From the NCBI GenBank assembly GCA_002718375.1, contig PBEI01000004.1, positions 38,613 to 53,308 of the forward strand: a DNA stretch of 14,696 nt. The letters are read 5' to 3'. The DNA is from Gammaproteobacteria bacterium. GTDB taxonomy: Bacteria > Pseudomonadota > Gammaproteobacteria > UBA11654. The notes under the pieces are model-generated. The model saw nothing but the letters and a program-made list of their open reading frames with translations, searched no databases and was not told where the DNA came from. Positions 1 through 6,289 of the stretch are shown in pieces (position 1 is the stretch's first letter; each line of letters begins with the position of its first letter). The translations under genes and the position numbers were made by a program.

Positions 1-629
1 TCCTTGGTGTATGCTGCAGTTCTATAATCCCACCAGCTATGAAACCCAGCGCCTTTCTCAAACAATCGAAAACTATCATGAAAACCCATAGAAAGGATTT
101 GTTCAAACATTGTTCGTTCTTGATCGCTACATAAAATTTTATCTCTCCATTTTTCAGGATCATGTACATCTTCATCACAAGGAGCTATGTTAAAATCACC
201 AAGCACAACCATCTTAGGATATTTTTTTAAATCGTCATTGAGCATTTTTTTTAAATGCTCTAACCAATCAAGCTTGTAAGCAAACTTCTCGGAGCCAACG
301 GCTTGCCCGTTTGGAACATATACGTTAACCACCCTAATGTCTTCATGTGTGGTCGATACCACCCTCGTTTGTGGGTCATCAAAACCTCTGATTCCTTTAC
401 TTGTCTTTGCCGACCCATTTTTTATTATGTTGGCGACGCCGTTGTATGATTTTTGACCAAAGGCTTCAACAGAATAGGACAAAGTCTCAAAAGCATCATA
501 AGGAAAAAGCTCATCCACAACTTTTGTCTCTTGCAGGGCGAGCACATCGGGTTGATTGTCTTCGATCCAAGTAACCACATGATCGATTCTTGCTCTGATT
601 CCATTGACATTCCAGCTTGCAATCTTCAT
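1..629 (-). CDS. xthA: Exodeoxyribonuclease III, 3' end outside window
   Basis: Exonuclease III / AP endonuclease of the exonuclease-endonuclease-phosphatase fold. The family cleaves the backbone at abasic sites in base excision repair and degrades 3' ends of duplex DNA. I read it by translating the minus strand from the ATG at 629-627; the frame is open to the left edge, giving 209 residues of the roughly 268 usual. The start MKIASWNVNGIRAR matches the family N-terminus. Visible catalytic positions are N7 and E34 (in ALQETK), Y104 (in VNVYVPNG), and D145 and N147 (in VVLGDFNIAP). The DVHDP and WWDYR motifs follow. The C-terminal Asp and His catalytic residues lie beyond the edge. It is divergent from the glutaredoxin gene. 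There is no clear Shine-Dalgarno before the start. Identity is secure; the subfamily (xth versus exoA naming) is less so. Confidence 0.95.
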   Translation of the reverse strand, partial: MKIASWNVNGIRARIDHVVTWIEDNQPDVLALQETKVVDELFPYDAFETLSYSVEAFGQKSYNGVANIIKNGSAKTSKGIRGFDDPQTRVVSTTHEDIRVVNVYVPNGQAVGSEKFAYKLDWLEHLKKMLNDDLKKYPKMVVLGDFNIAPCDEDVHDPEKWRDKILCSDQERTMFEQILSMGFHDSFRLFEKGAGFHSWWDYRTAAYTK

Positions 630-663
630 AAAAATGAATGTAAACCATTTGTATGTGAATGTA

Positions 664-692
664 ATGAAATTTTATTAAAAAACATCTATATT
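664..692 (+). promoter_or_regulatory. Candidate sigma-70 promoter for the glutaredoxin gene
   Basis: A -35-like ATGAAA at 664-669 and a -10-like TATATT at 687-692 (5 of 6 to consensus) are 17 bp apart. Transcription would start near 699, leaving a leader of about 20 bases before the ATG at 722. A weaker opposite-strand pair, TTGTTT at 714-709 and TATAGA at 690-685 with 18 bp spacing, could serve xthA. Both are guesses in AT-rich DNA. Confidence 0.35.
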
Positions 693-721
693 TGTTTGAT
701 AAAAACCCAAACAATAAAAAC

Positions 722-952
722 ATGAAAGCAGAAATTTTTGGAAAAACCGATTGCATACATTGTGAAAAAGCAAAGATGTTATGCTCCCAGAAAGGCATCG
801 AGTATACTTACCAAGAGCTCGGCAAAGATTTCGAAATGCAATTTATCTTAGAAAAGTTCCCTGGAGCGAGAACATTTCCACAAATTGCAGTTGATGGAAA
901 ACATGTGGGCGGATTTGACGACCTTGAAGCTTTCTTAGCGAACCAAGAATAA
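722..952 (+). CDS. Glutaredoxin with CIHC active site
   Basis: Small thioredoxin-fold oxidoreductase of 76 residues, the usual glutaredoxin length. The family reduces disulfides or removes glutathione from proteins using GSH, in the cytoplasm. The sequence shows MKAEIFGKTDCIHCEKAK (active-site Cys 11 and Cys 14), then the cis-proline segment TFPQIAVDG and the GSH-binding GGFDDL near the C-terminus. It most resembles the Grx3/GrxC branch, but the dipeptide between the cysteines is Ile-His instead of the usual Pro-Tyr. I chose the ATG at 722 over an upstream TTG at 692, which would add a non-family extension and overlaps the likely promoter. The next gene follows after 10 bp, so the two are probably co-transcribed. 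The exact glutaredoxin class is uncertain. Confidence 0.9.
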   Translation: MKAEIFGKTDCIHCEKAKMLCSQKGIEYTYQELGKDFEMQFILEKFPGARTFPQIAVDGKHVGGFDDLEAFLANQE

Positions 953-957
953 GGAGG
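951..957 (+). promoter_or_regulatory. Strong ribosome binding site for the small exported protein
   Basis: AAGGAGG lies 5 bases before the ATG at 963 and overlaps the TAA stop of the glutaredoxin gene. It is the strongest Shine-Dalgarno in the window, where most genes have weak or no such site. It fixes the start of the downstream small gene and supports that gene being real. Confidence 0.75.
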
Positions 958-962
958 AAACG

Positions 963-1226
963 ATGAAGAAACTGATTATCTTTGCGATGATTTTTTTTGC
1001 TGTGCCAATGGCGAGTGCTGATGAGCATAAAAGCGAAACAACATTTATGAACAAGCAGGAATGCAATGAGCTTAAGAATGGTATCGCTGAGCTTTTGATG
1101 GTTGCAGATTATTATTGGAAAGAGATAGAGAAGGACAATGAGAATAAGGATCTCTATGAGGCTGCCGCATTTTATTCACAACAAGCAGCAAATTATTCCA
1201 CTATTTACGATGTATGGTGCGATTAG
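963..1226 (+). CDS. Small exported two-cysteine protein, unknown function
   Basis: I do not recognise this 87-residue protein. Residues 1-19 (MKKLIIFAMIFFAVPMASA) form a classic Sec signal peptide with an AxA-like cleavage site before DEH, so a mature protein of about 68 residues in the periplasm is expected. The mature part looks mostly helical and has exactly two cysteines, C34 near its start and C86 second from the end; these could form a disulfide clamping a helical hairpin. It is rich in Glu, Asn, Tyr and Ala. It follows the glutaredoxin gene by 10 bp with a strong Shine-Dalgarno. Its stop overlaps the aroE stop (TTAG, 1223-1226) in a tail-to-tail arrangement. The good ribosome site, signal peptide and operon position make it a likely real gene. 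No function is assigned. Confidence 0.8.
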   Translation: MKKLIIFAMIFFAVPMASADEHKSETTFMNKQECNELKNGIAELLMVADYYWKEIEKDNENKDLYEAAAFYSQQAANYSTIYDVWCD

Positions 1227-2038
1227 TTTTCCACTTCTGACTGAAGACGATTAACCACAACAACTGTTTCTGGGTGAACTCCTCTCCAGATAGAAAAAGA
1301 CTCAGCAGCTTGTTCTACGAGCATTCCCCATCCTTGCAAGGCAGATCTTGAACCGTTTTCGCTTGACCAATTTTGAAAGAGTGTTGGTTGGTAAGAATAA
1401 TTGACATCATATGAATGGGCCCCTTTTATTGCAATTGCGCTGACAGAGGGCACAGTGTTTGATAATTGTGAAGACGTCGTATTTATGACCAAATCATAAT
1501 TTCTATCGATGTTTTCGCCTGAAACGGAATCAATTTGGAAAAGGTGTGAAAAAGTGTCCCTCAATGACTCGGCTTTTTTCTCTGTTCTATTGGTTAGGGT
1601 TATGTTTTTAGGGTTCATGTCAATAATAGAGGGCAATATGCTCTTGGTGGTCCCTCCTGCGCCAATCAGAAGAATTGAGCGACCTTCGATATTTATGTTG
1701 TTATTGCTTAGGTCTCTGATCAGCCCAATGCCATCAGTGCTCTCCCCATAAACACGACCGTCCTCAGAAAAAGAAAGCGTATTAACAGCACCACAGTTTT
1801 TTGCTTGTGAGCCAAGCACATCTGAAAACTCATATGCTAAACCCTTGAAAGGAAGGGTTACATTGATGCCCTTGCCACCAGATCGAAAAAACTCTTCAAC
1901 AACAGCAAAAAAAGTGTTTTCTGTTGCCTCGAGCTTTCCGTAAGAGATCTTATGGCCAAGCTGTTCGCCAAATAAGCGATGAATTTTGGGCGACTTACTG
2001 TGCCCAATGGGGTTTCCTATTACCGCATATTTATCCAC
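1223..2038 (-). CDS. aroE: Shikimate dehydrogenase
   Basis: NADP-dependent reduction of 3-dehydroshikimate to shikimate, the fourth step of the shikimate pathway to aromatic amino acids. At 271 residues it has full family length. The substrate domain opens with VIGNPIGHSKSP (7-17, shikimate-binding serines), followed by NVTLPFK with catalytic K65, GAVNTL around N86, and STDGIGL with D102. The nucleotide-binding loop is LLIGAGGTTKSI (123-134), then TNRTEKK (149-155) at the usual NADP phosphate-binding place. The C-terminal GWGMLVEQAAESF contains Q243. The start is a GTG at 2038, which places GNPIGHS at the normal distance. It lies 14 bp after tsaC, the last gene of a topA-tsaC-aroE run, matching the common gammaproteobacterial tsaC/aroE neighbourhood. 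Its stop overlaps that of the convergent small gene by 4 bp. Confidence 0.96.
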   Translation of the reverse strand: MDKYAVIGNPIGHSKSPKIHRLFGEQLGHKISYGKLEATENTFFAVVEEFFRSGGKGINVTLPFKGLAYEFSDVLGSQAKNCGAVNTLSFSEDGRVYGESTDGIGLIRDLSNNNINIEGRSILLIGAGGTTKSILPSIIDMNPKNITLTNRTEKKAESLRDTFSHLFQIDSVSGENIDRNYDLVINTTSSQLSNTVPSVSAIAIKGAHSYDVNYSYQPTLFQNWSSENGSRSALQGWGMLVEQAAESFSIWRGVHPETVVVVNRLQSEVEN

Positions 2039-2052
2039 TTGTTGGTGTATCG

Positions 2053-2553
2053 CTAACCACGAATTATTTCGTTTGTAAGTATATCAACAATTCTTGAAGG
2101 TTTTGCGTTTGCATCTGAGGGACCTTCGAGTATAAAGTCAACAATGCCAGAAAGCTCATTTTCAACCTCCGCAAAGGATTTCAACTCAGGGCCACCATGA
2201 AAATTGGCACTCGTAGAAACAATTGGCGATTCTAAAACAGAGTGTAAAAGCGGAACAGGGCTTTTTTTTGTGATCCTTATGGCGATGGAAGGATGTTTTC
2301 CTGAAATCCAAGGCGGAGCATGTTTTGTTTTTGGAACCAAATAGGTCGTTGGGACATTGTTTTCGTTTTCAATTACCGTTTTTTGTTGCTTGTTAATATC
2401 AAGCCATTCCTCAACCCCATCTATGGAGCTGCCTAACAAGATTAAACCCATGTCCACAGGCCTTTTTTTTATTTCTAGAAGCCTTTCTACCGCCGCTTTA
2501 TTTTTTGGGTCACAACCCAGGCCATAAACTGTATCAGTTGGGTAAGCGATCAC
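2053..2553 (-). CDS. tsaC: Threonylcarbamoyl-AMP synthase (YrdC/Sua5 family)
   Basis: Makes L-threonylcarbamoyladenylate from threonine, bicarbonate and ATP, the first step of the t6A modification at position 37 of ANN-decoding tRNAs. Conserved signatures are IAYPTDTVYGLGCDP (2-16), the substrate-binding EIKKRP (27-32), TYLVP (70-74), SIAIRI (89-94) and STSAN (113-117). The lone YrdC domain, without a Sua5 extension, indicates TsaC. At 166 residues it is about 20 short, all at the N-terminus: the GTG at 2553 is the only ATG/GTG/TTG before an in-frame stop at 2607-2605. Yet the upstream in-frame codons, overlapping the topA end, read VVNALGSGG (2580-2554), a good match to the helix that precedes this motif in relatives. 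The true start may be a rare codon such as ATC at 2598-2596. The function is secure, the start is not. Confidence 0.92.
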   Translation of the reverse strand: MIAYPTDTVYGLGCDPKNKAAVERLLEIKKRPVDMGLILLGSSIDGVEEWLDINKQQKTVIENENNVPTTYLVPKTKHAPPWISGKHPSIAIRITKKSPVPLLHSVLESPIVSTSANFHGGPELKSFAEVENELSGIVDFILEGPSDANAKPSRIVDILTNEIIRG

Positions 2554-2576
2554 GCCTCCCGACCCAAGAGCGTTGA

Positions 2577-5042
2577 CTACTTGGTTGTTTTCTTTGATTT
2601 TCTCTTACCTCTTTTTTTGGCAGGAGCCTTTTCTAACAGTTCGAGACAGTCTTGTAGCTCCAGACTCTCAGGGTCCTTGTCTTTTGGTATCGAAGCATTC
2701 TTTTTACCATCTGTTACATAGGCGCCCCATCTCCCATCTACAATTTTAACAGGGCTGTCATCAAAGGCTTTAAGCGCTCCAGATCCTTTTGAGCTCGATA
2801 TGCTTGAGAGAGCTTCTTCAAGGCCAACAGAAAAAGGGTCCAGGCCTTTTCTTCCTCTAAAGTTTTTGGAGCCACGTTTATAATAAGGACCATATGGACC
2901 AATGGTGACAAGAATTTTTTCTCCAGAGTCAGGGTCAACGCCCAACTCTTTTGGAAGGCTCAAGTAATCCAAAGCTCTTTCAAAAGTCATCTCTTCTATC
3001 GTGTCTGTTTTAAGCAGGCCCACATATCTTGGTTTATTGCCATCATCTTTTGAACCAAGCTGAACAGTCGGACCATATCTTGCTTCTCTAACGATCACAG
3101 GTTCGTTGGTCTCTGGGTGGTAGCCAAGTATATTCTCGCTTGGTTTGTTTAGAAGCTCACAAGCTGTTTCGAGGTTGATTGAAAAAAGTGACTGCCCCTC
3201 TTTTATAGCTGCCCACTCAAGCTTCTCATCTTTTTCCATGTCGCCCACCTGAACCGCAGGACCATTTTTTGTCATTCTTGCGAATACTGGGCGACCTGTT
3301 TCTGGATGGCTACCCAGCGGTCTTTGTGGGTTTACATCTTTTCTTGTAACCACACCGCTAACTTCATCTACAGCATCTATTAATGGAGACCAAAAGGCAT
3401 TTAGAACATCTTGTTTGCTTCTTTGTCCGCTTGAAATTTCATCCAAATTGTTTTCCATATTCGAAGTAAACTCATCACTGATATATCCACCGAAGCGTTC
3501 ATTCAAAAAATTGCTCACAAGACGACCCATATCTGATGGCTCGTATCTTTTTTGTTTAAGCCAGATATACTTTCTGTCTGTGAGCTTGGAGAGTATATCT
3601 GCGTATGTTGAGGGCCTTCCAATACCTTTTTCCTCAAGGGCCTTAATCATGCTCGCGTCATTATAGCGAGGAGGCGGATCGGTAAAATGCTGGATTTTTA
3701 CAAGCTCCTTAAATCCAATGGCATCATTCTCATTGATCAAAGGTGGCTTATTGTTAGTAACCTCTTCTTGCGTTGCTTCTAAATAACCACTAAAAATAAG
3801 TTCCTGGTCAGAAAAAGAAAATGTTGCCAAGCTCTCATCGCCAGTAGGCACGAACTCGATAGATGTTCTTTCAAAGATTGCATCCTTCATTTGGGAGGCA
3901 ATAGTTCTTTGCCAGATTAGTCGATAGAGTTTGAACTCATCATCTTTCAAAATCTTTTTGACATCAGCTGGGACAAGGCTTATGTCAACAGGGGTTATTG
4001 CACCATGGGCCTCTTGAATATTCTTAGCCTCTTTCTTGTTTTTGAAGTTTCTAGGTTGGACAAAGTCTTTACCGAACATACTTGTTACCTGAGACCTTAC
4101 AGCAGGCACCTTTCCTTCATCTATTTCAATTGAGTCTGTTCTAATATAGGTGATTAGCCCGCCACCCTCGCGCGCATAGAGTGATTGCGCGATCTGCATG
4201 GTTCTTTTTGGCGTGAAACCAAACCTATTGGATGCTTGCTGTTGGAGCACAGACGTTCTAAATGGCTCCCTTGGTGAGCGCTTAATGGTTTTTTTAGAGA
4301 TAGACTTCGCGATAAGCCCTTTCTTGCATTGTTCTTCCAAGCCTTTGCTTGCCTCCTCAACAAGTGTAGTTGAGTCAAACGTGAACTTTTTTACAGGCTC
4401 TTGTTTAAAAACTGATAGTTTGGCTTCATATTCTCCATCTTTTTCTAGTTTTGCTGAAATGGTCCAGTACTCTTGTGGTACAAAGGCCTCAATTTCTCTT
4501 TCACGCTCTACAATCATCCTTAATGCGGGACTCTGCACCCTTCCCGCAGAATGATTATTGCTAGGAAATAGTCGCCACAACAATGGTGACAAAGTGAAAC
4601 CAAAGTGCCGATCAAGGGCCCTTCTGGTTTCTTGGGATTGAACCAGATCCATGGCTATTTCACCAGGGCTGTTGACAGCAGCCTTGACTGCTTTTTCGCT
4701 TATTTCATAAAAAACAGCTCGCTTAATCTCTGGTTGTTCGAATTTAGCGTTTGAAATAATGTCTGCCACATGCCAAGCAATGGCTTCCCCTTCTCTGTCT
4801 GGGTCTGTAGCAAGAATCACTTGCTCAACATTCTTTGCTTCGTCCTTAATTTTTTTTACCGCATCTTCCTTGCCTGGACTCACAATATATTTCATTGAAT
4901 AGCCATTACTCGGATCAATAGCATCTTTTTTTGGGAGTTCTCTGATGTGGCCAATGGTTGGTAAAACAGCATAGCCACCACCCAGATATTTCTGAATTGT
5001 TTTTGCCTTAGCAGGCGATTCTACGATTACTAATTTACTCAT
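2577..5042 (-). CDS. topA: DNA topoisomerase I (type IA)
   Basis: Relaxes negatively supercoiled DNA by a transient 5'-phosphotyrosine break. The 821-residue protein begins with the TOPRIM domain: MSKLVIVESPAKAKTI (E8) and DPDREGEAIAWH (acidic D80, D82, E84). The core has SAGRVQSPALR (165-175), and the catalytic tyrosine is Y299 in GGGLITYIRTDS; EKGIGRPSTYADIL (471-484) follows. The C-terminus carries no Cys4 zinc fingers. Instead there are repeats of the form LGxHPETxxPV...GPxVQxG at about 576-601, 639-664 and 700-724, a degenerate fourth copy near 762-785, and a lysine/arginine-rich tail (809-821). That architecture is known from alphaproteobacterial and other TopA proteins and differs from E. 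coli. The ATG start fits the family. A probable promoter lies just upstream, and tsaC follows with its conserved coding probably overlapping the 3' end. Confidence 0.97.
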   Translation of the reverse strand: MSKLVIVESPAKAKTIQKYLGGGYAVLPTIGHIRELPKKDAIDPSNGYSMKYIVSPGKEDAVKKIKDEAKNVEQVILATDPDREGEAIAWHVADIISNAKFEQPEIKRAVFYEISEKAVKAAVNSPGEIAMDLVQSQETRRALDRHFGFTLSPLLWRLFPSNNHSAGRVQSPALRMIVEREREIEAFVPQEYWTISAKLEKDGEYEAKLSVFKQEPVKKFTFDSTTLVEEASKGLEEQCKKGLIAKSISKKTIKRSPREPFRTSVLQQQASNRFGFTPKRTMQIAQSLYAREGGGLITYIRTDSIEIDEGKVPAVRSQVTSMFGKDFVQPRNFKNKKEAKNIQEAHGAITPVDISLVPADVKKILKDDEFKLYRLIWQRTIASQMKDAIFERTSIEFVPTGDESLATFSFSDQELIFSGYLEATQEEVTNNKPPLINENDAIGFKELVKIQHFTDPPPRYNDASMIKALEEKGIGRPSTYADILSKLTDRKYIWLKQKRYEPSDMGRLVSNFLNERFGGYISDEFTSNMENNLDEISSGQRSKQDVLNAFWSPLIDAVDEVSGVVTRKDVNPQRPLGSHPETGRPVFARMTKNGPAVQVGDMEKDEKLEWAAIKEGQSLFSINLETACELLNKPSENILGYHPETNEPVIVREARYGPTVQLGSKDDGNKPRYVGLLKTDTIEEMTFERALDYLSLPKELGVDPDSGEKILVTIGPYGPYYKRGSKNFRGRKGLDPFSVGLEEALSSISSSKGSGALKAFDDSPVKIVDGRWGAYVTDGKKNASIPKDKDPESLELQDCLELLEKAPAKKRGKRKSKKTTK

Positions 5043-5054
5043 AACGAATTAAAA

Positions 5055-5089
5055 ATAATCACAACAAGGGTTCGTGAGGCAGTGATTAT
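5055..5089. repeat. Inverted repeat between smg and topA
   Basis: ATAATCAC at 5055-5062 and GTGATTAT at 5082-5089 are perfect 8-bp inverted copies separated by 19 bases. Read on the minus strand, the second arm is followed by a run of T (TTTTTAA), so in transcripts coming through from smg it could act as a weak terminator. The arm at 5082-5089 also overlaps the -10 box of the probable topA promoter, so it could alternatively be an operator. The stem is AT-rich and the loop long, so neither role is certain. Confidence 0.45.
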
Positions 5090-5114
5090 AAATACAAAAG
5101 AATTATTAATTCAA
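5085..5114 (-). promoter_or_regulatory. Probable sigma-70 promoter for topA-tsaC-aroE
   Basis: On the minus strand, TTGAAT (5114-5109) and a perfect TATAAT (5090-5085) are separated by 18 bp. The -35 box abuts the smg stop codon. Transcription would begin near 5078, giving a leader of about 36 bases before the topA ATG at 5042. This is the best promoter match I see in the window. Confidence 0.6.
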
Positions 5115-5594
5115 TGTTTTTGGCGAATCAATTGCTTCGTCGTTTTCATAAGCATGAAGCTTGACTTCAACCGAGGGCTCCTGAAAAAGCATCAAAATAC
5201 TTAATGCTTTTACTACCTCTAGGTCCATGGGCTCAAAGCCTATCGAGGTGAGCTTATCAATCAATAATTCACGCTTTTCTGGGGTAAGGAGGCCAAATTT
5301 CTCTAAACGAGTAATGTAGTTCTGGCATTCAGTATCGAGCAAACTTTTCTCATCATCACTGAGTATTCTTATCGATGAACTGCTTGGACTATGAAGCATC
5401 GGTGTTTCTGTTGAGCTTTTGAAAATTTCAACCCAGTCCATCGCATGATCAATTGCATCATCCTGAAAGCCTGCGCCTATGAGGTGATCACGAATCTCAA
5501 AGGATGTTTCAGACTCCCTGATAGGGTCTTCAGAGTAGTATTCGAAAAGATACAGTAGGATATCGAGAAAATCTTCTTTTATGTTTTGGTTCAT
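5106..5594 (-). CDS. smg: Smg family protein (DUF494)
   Basis: Conserved protein of Beta- and Gammaproteobacteria whose molecular function is not established; it is encoded beside dprA and topA in E. coli relatives. This copy has 162 residues, close to the usual length. The N-terminal ILLYLFEYY (12-20) matches the family opening, followed by an acidic helical domain with the characteristic LIGAGFQDDAIDHAMDWVEIF (the AGF..I..A..W pattern) and a C-terminal all-helical half with LLTPEKRELLIDKL. It is rich in Asp and Glu. It is encoded upstream of topA on the same strand and divergent from def across a short AT-rich region. dprA, normally its upstream neighbour, is absent from this locus. A weak promoter match (TTGACC at 5649-5644, CATGCT at 5626-5621) lies upstream. 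Confidence 0.9.
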   Translation of the reverse strand: MNQNIKEDFLDILLYLFEYYSEDPIRESETSFEIRDHLIGAGFQDDAIDHAMDWVEIFKSSTETPMLHSPSSSSIRILSDDEKSLLDTECQNYITRLEKFGLLTPEKRELLIDKLTSIGFEPMDLEVVKALSILMLFQEPSVEVKLHAYENDEAIDSPKTLN

Positions 5595-5693
5595 TGAAAG
5601 AAAAGAATTAATTTACCTCGAGCATGAATCAAAAAAGACAGGAGGTCAACGTATTTTTCGTGAAATTTTTTCAAGCAATAATCAAAGCTATTT

Positions 5694-5722
5694 TTGGAAA
5701 AAAACAACAACATCATGATAAG
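5694..5722 (+). promoter_or_regulatory. Candidate promoter for def-fmt-DUF4390-ntrYX
   Basis: TTGGAA at 5694-5699 and GATAAG at 5717-5722 have 17 bp spacing, each matching 4 of 6 consensus bases. Transcription would start near 5729, only about a dozen bases before the def ATG at 5741. If real, it rules out the longer def reading frame that begins at 5624. The match is weak, but the position is the expected one, between the divergent genes smg and def. Confidence 0.35.
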
Positions 5723-5740
5723 ATAAATTTCCCTTATTTA

Positions 5741-6289
5741 ATGGCGTTTAGCATGTTTGAGAACTTAGAAATTTTACAATTTCCAGATGAAAGGCTGCGC
5801 CGCTTATCTGTGCCTGTTGAAAGTTTCAATCAGGACCTGAAAACATTAGCAGATAAGATGTTAGAAATCATGTATGAGTCAAACGGGATTGGGCTAGCTG
5901 CCCCTCAAGTTAACCAAATAATTCGGCTAATAGTTGTCGATGTTTCTGAGAGCAGAGATAGCCCATGTATTTTTGTAAACCCTGAAATAAAAGAGCCAGC
6001 GGGCTCAGTCGATAGCAGCGAGGGCTGTCTTTCTGTTCCTGAAATCAGAACAACGGTCAAACGATATGAAAATATCACGCTTGAGTATCAAGATCTCAAT
6101 GGAGAAAGGCACGAAGAGGCCCTTAGTGATCTGATGTCAATATGTGTTCAACATGAAATAGATCACTTGGACGGCAAGCTTTTTATTGATTATGTGCCAG
6201 ACGTTAAACTACAAAGACTTAGAAAAAAAATTGCCAAAAACAAAAAAAACCAACCGCCAATAGAAGGAACAACCGCGAGGATTGTTTGA
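5741..6289 (+). CDS. def: Peptide deformylase
   Basis: Removes the formyl group from the N-terminal methionine of nascent proteins at the ribosome, using a metal ion (usually Fe2+). All three motifs are intact: GIGLAAPQ (49-56), EGCLS with the metal-binding Cys 96, and QHEIDH (137-142) with the HExxH histidines and glutamate. With this start it has 182 residues, near the normal 170. The frame is open back to an ATG at 5624, which would add 39 residues with a hydrophobic, basic stretch not found in typical PDFs. I favour 5741 or the ATG at 5753, because MFENLEILQFPDERLR aligns with the family N-terminus; there is no clear Shine-Dalgarno for either. The stop overlaps the fmt start (TTGA, 6286-6289), pairing the formylation and deformylation enzymes as in many bacteria. 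Confidence 0.93.
   Translation: MAFSMFENLEILQFPDERLRRLSVPVESFNQDLKTLADKMLEIMYESNGIGLAAPQVNQIIRLIVVDVSESRDSPCIFVNPEIKEPAGSVDSSEGCLSVPEIRTTVKRYENITLEYQDLNGERHEEALSDLMSICVQHEIDHLDGKLFIDYVPDVKLQRLRKKIAKNKKNQPPIEGTTARIV

Noticed and set aside
692..721. Longer glutaredoxin from the TTG at 692
   Set aside because: It adds MFDKNPNNKN, which has no counterpart in the family, and the TTG overlaps the likely -10 box. The ATG at 722 fits the family start.
453..725. 90-codon plus-strand open frame across the xthA start
   Set aside because: It is antisense to the conserved N-terminus of exonuclease III and runs through the divergent promoter region; no protein features.
1236..1252. Small CTTC/GAAG hairpin at the aroE end
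   Set aside because: A 4-bp stem with no following T-run on either strand is too weak to call a terminator.
2577..2607. Programmed frameshift fusing TopA and TsaC
   Set aside because: The frames are related by -1 and the region is A-rich, but I see no standard slippery heptamer in register, and a fusion of these two proteins is not known. It is kept only as one option under the tsaC start question.
4198..4554. 118-codon plus-strand open frame inside topA
   Set aside because: It is antisense to the strongly conserved TopA coding sequence, including the RVQSPALR and PREPFRTS regions, and has no ribosome site or recognisable motif; it is a shadow frame.
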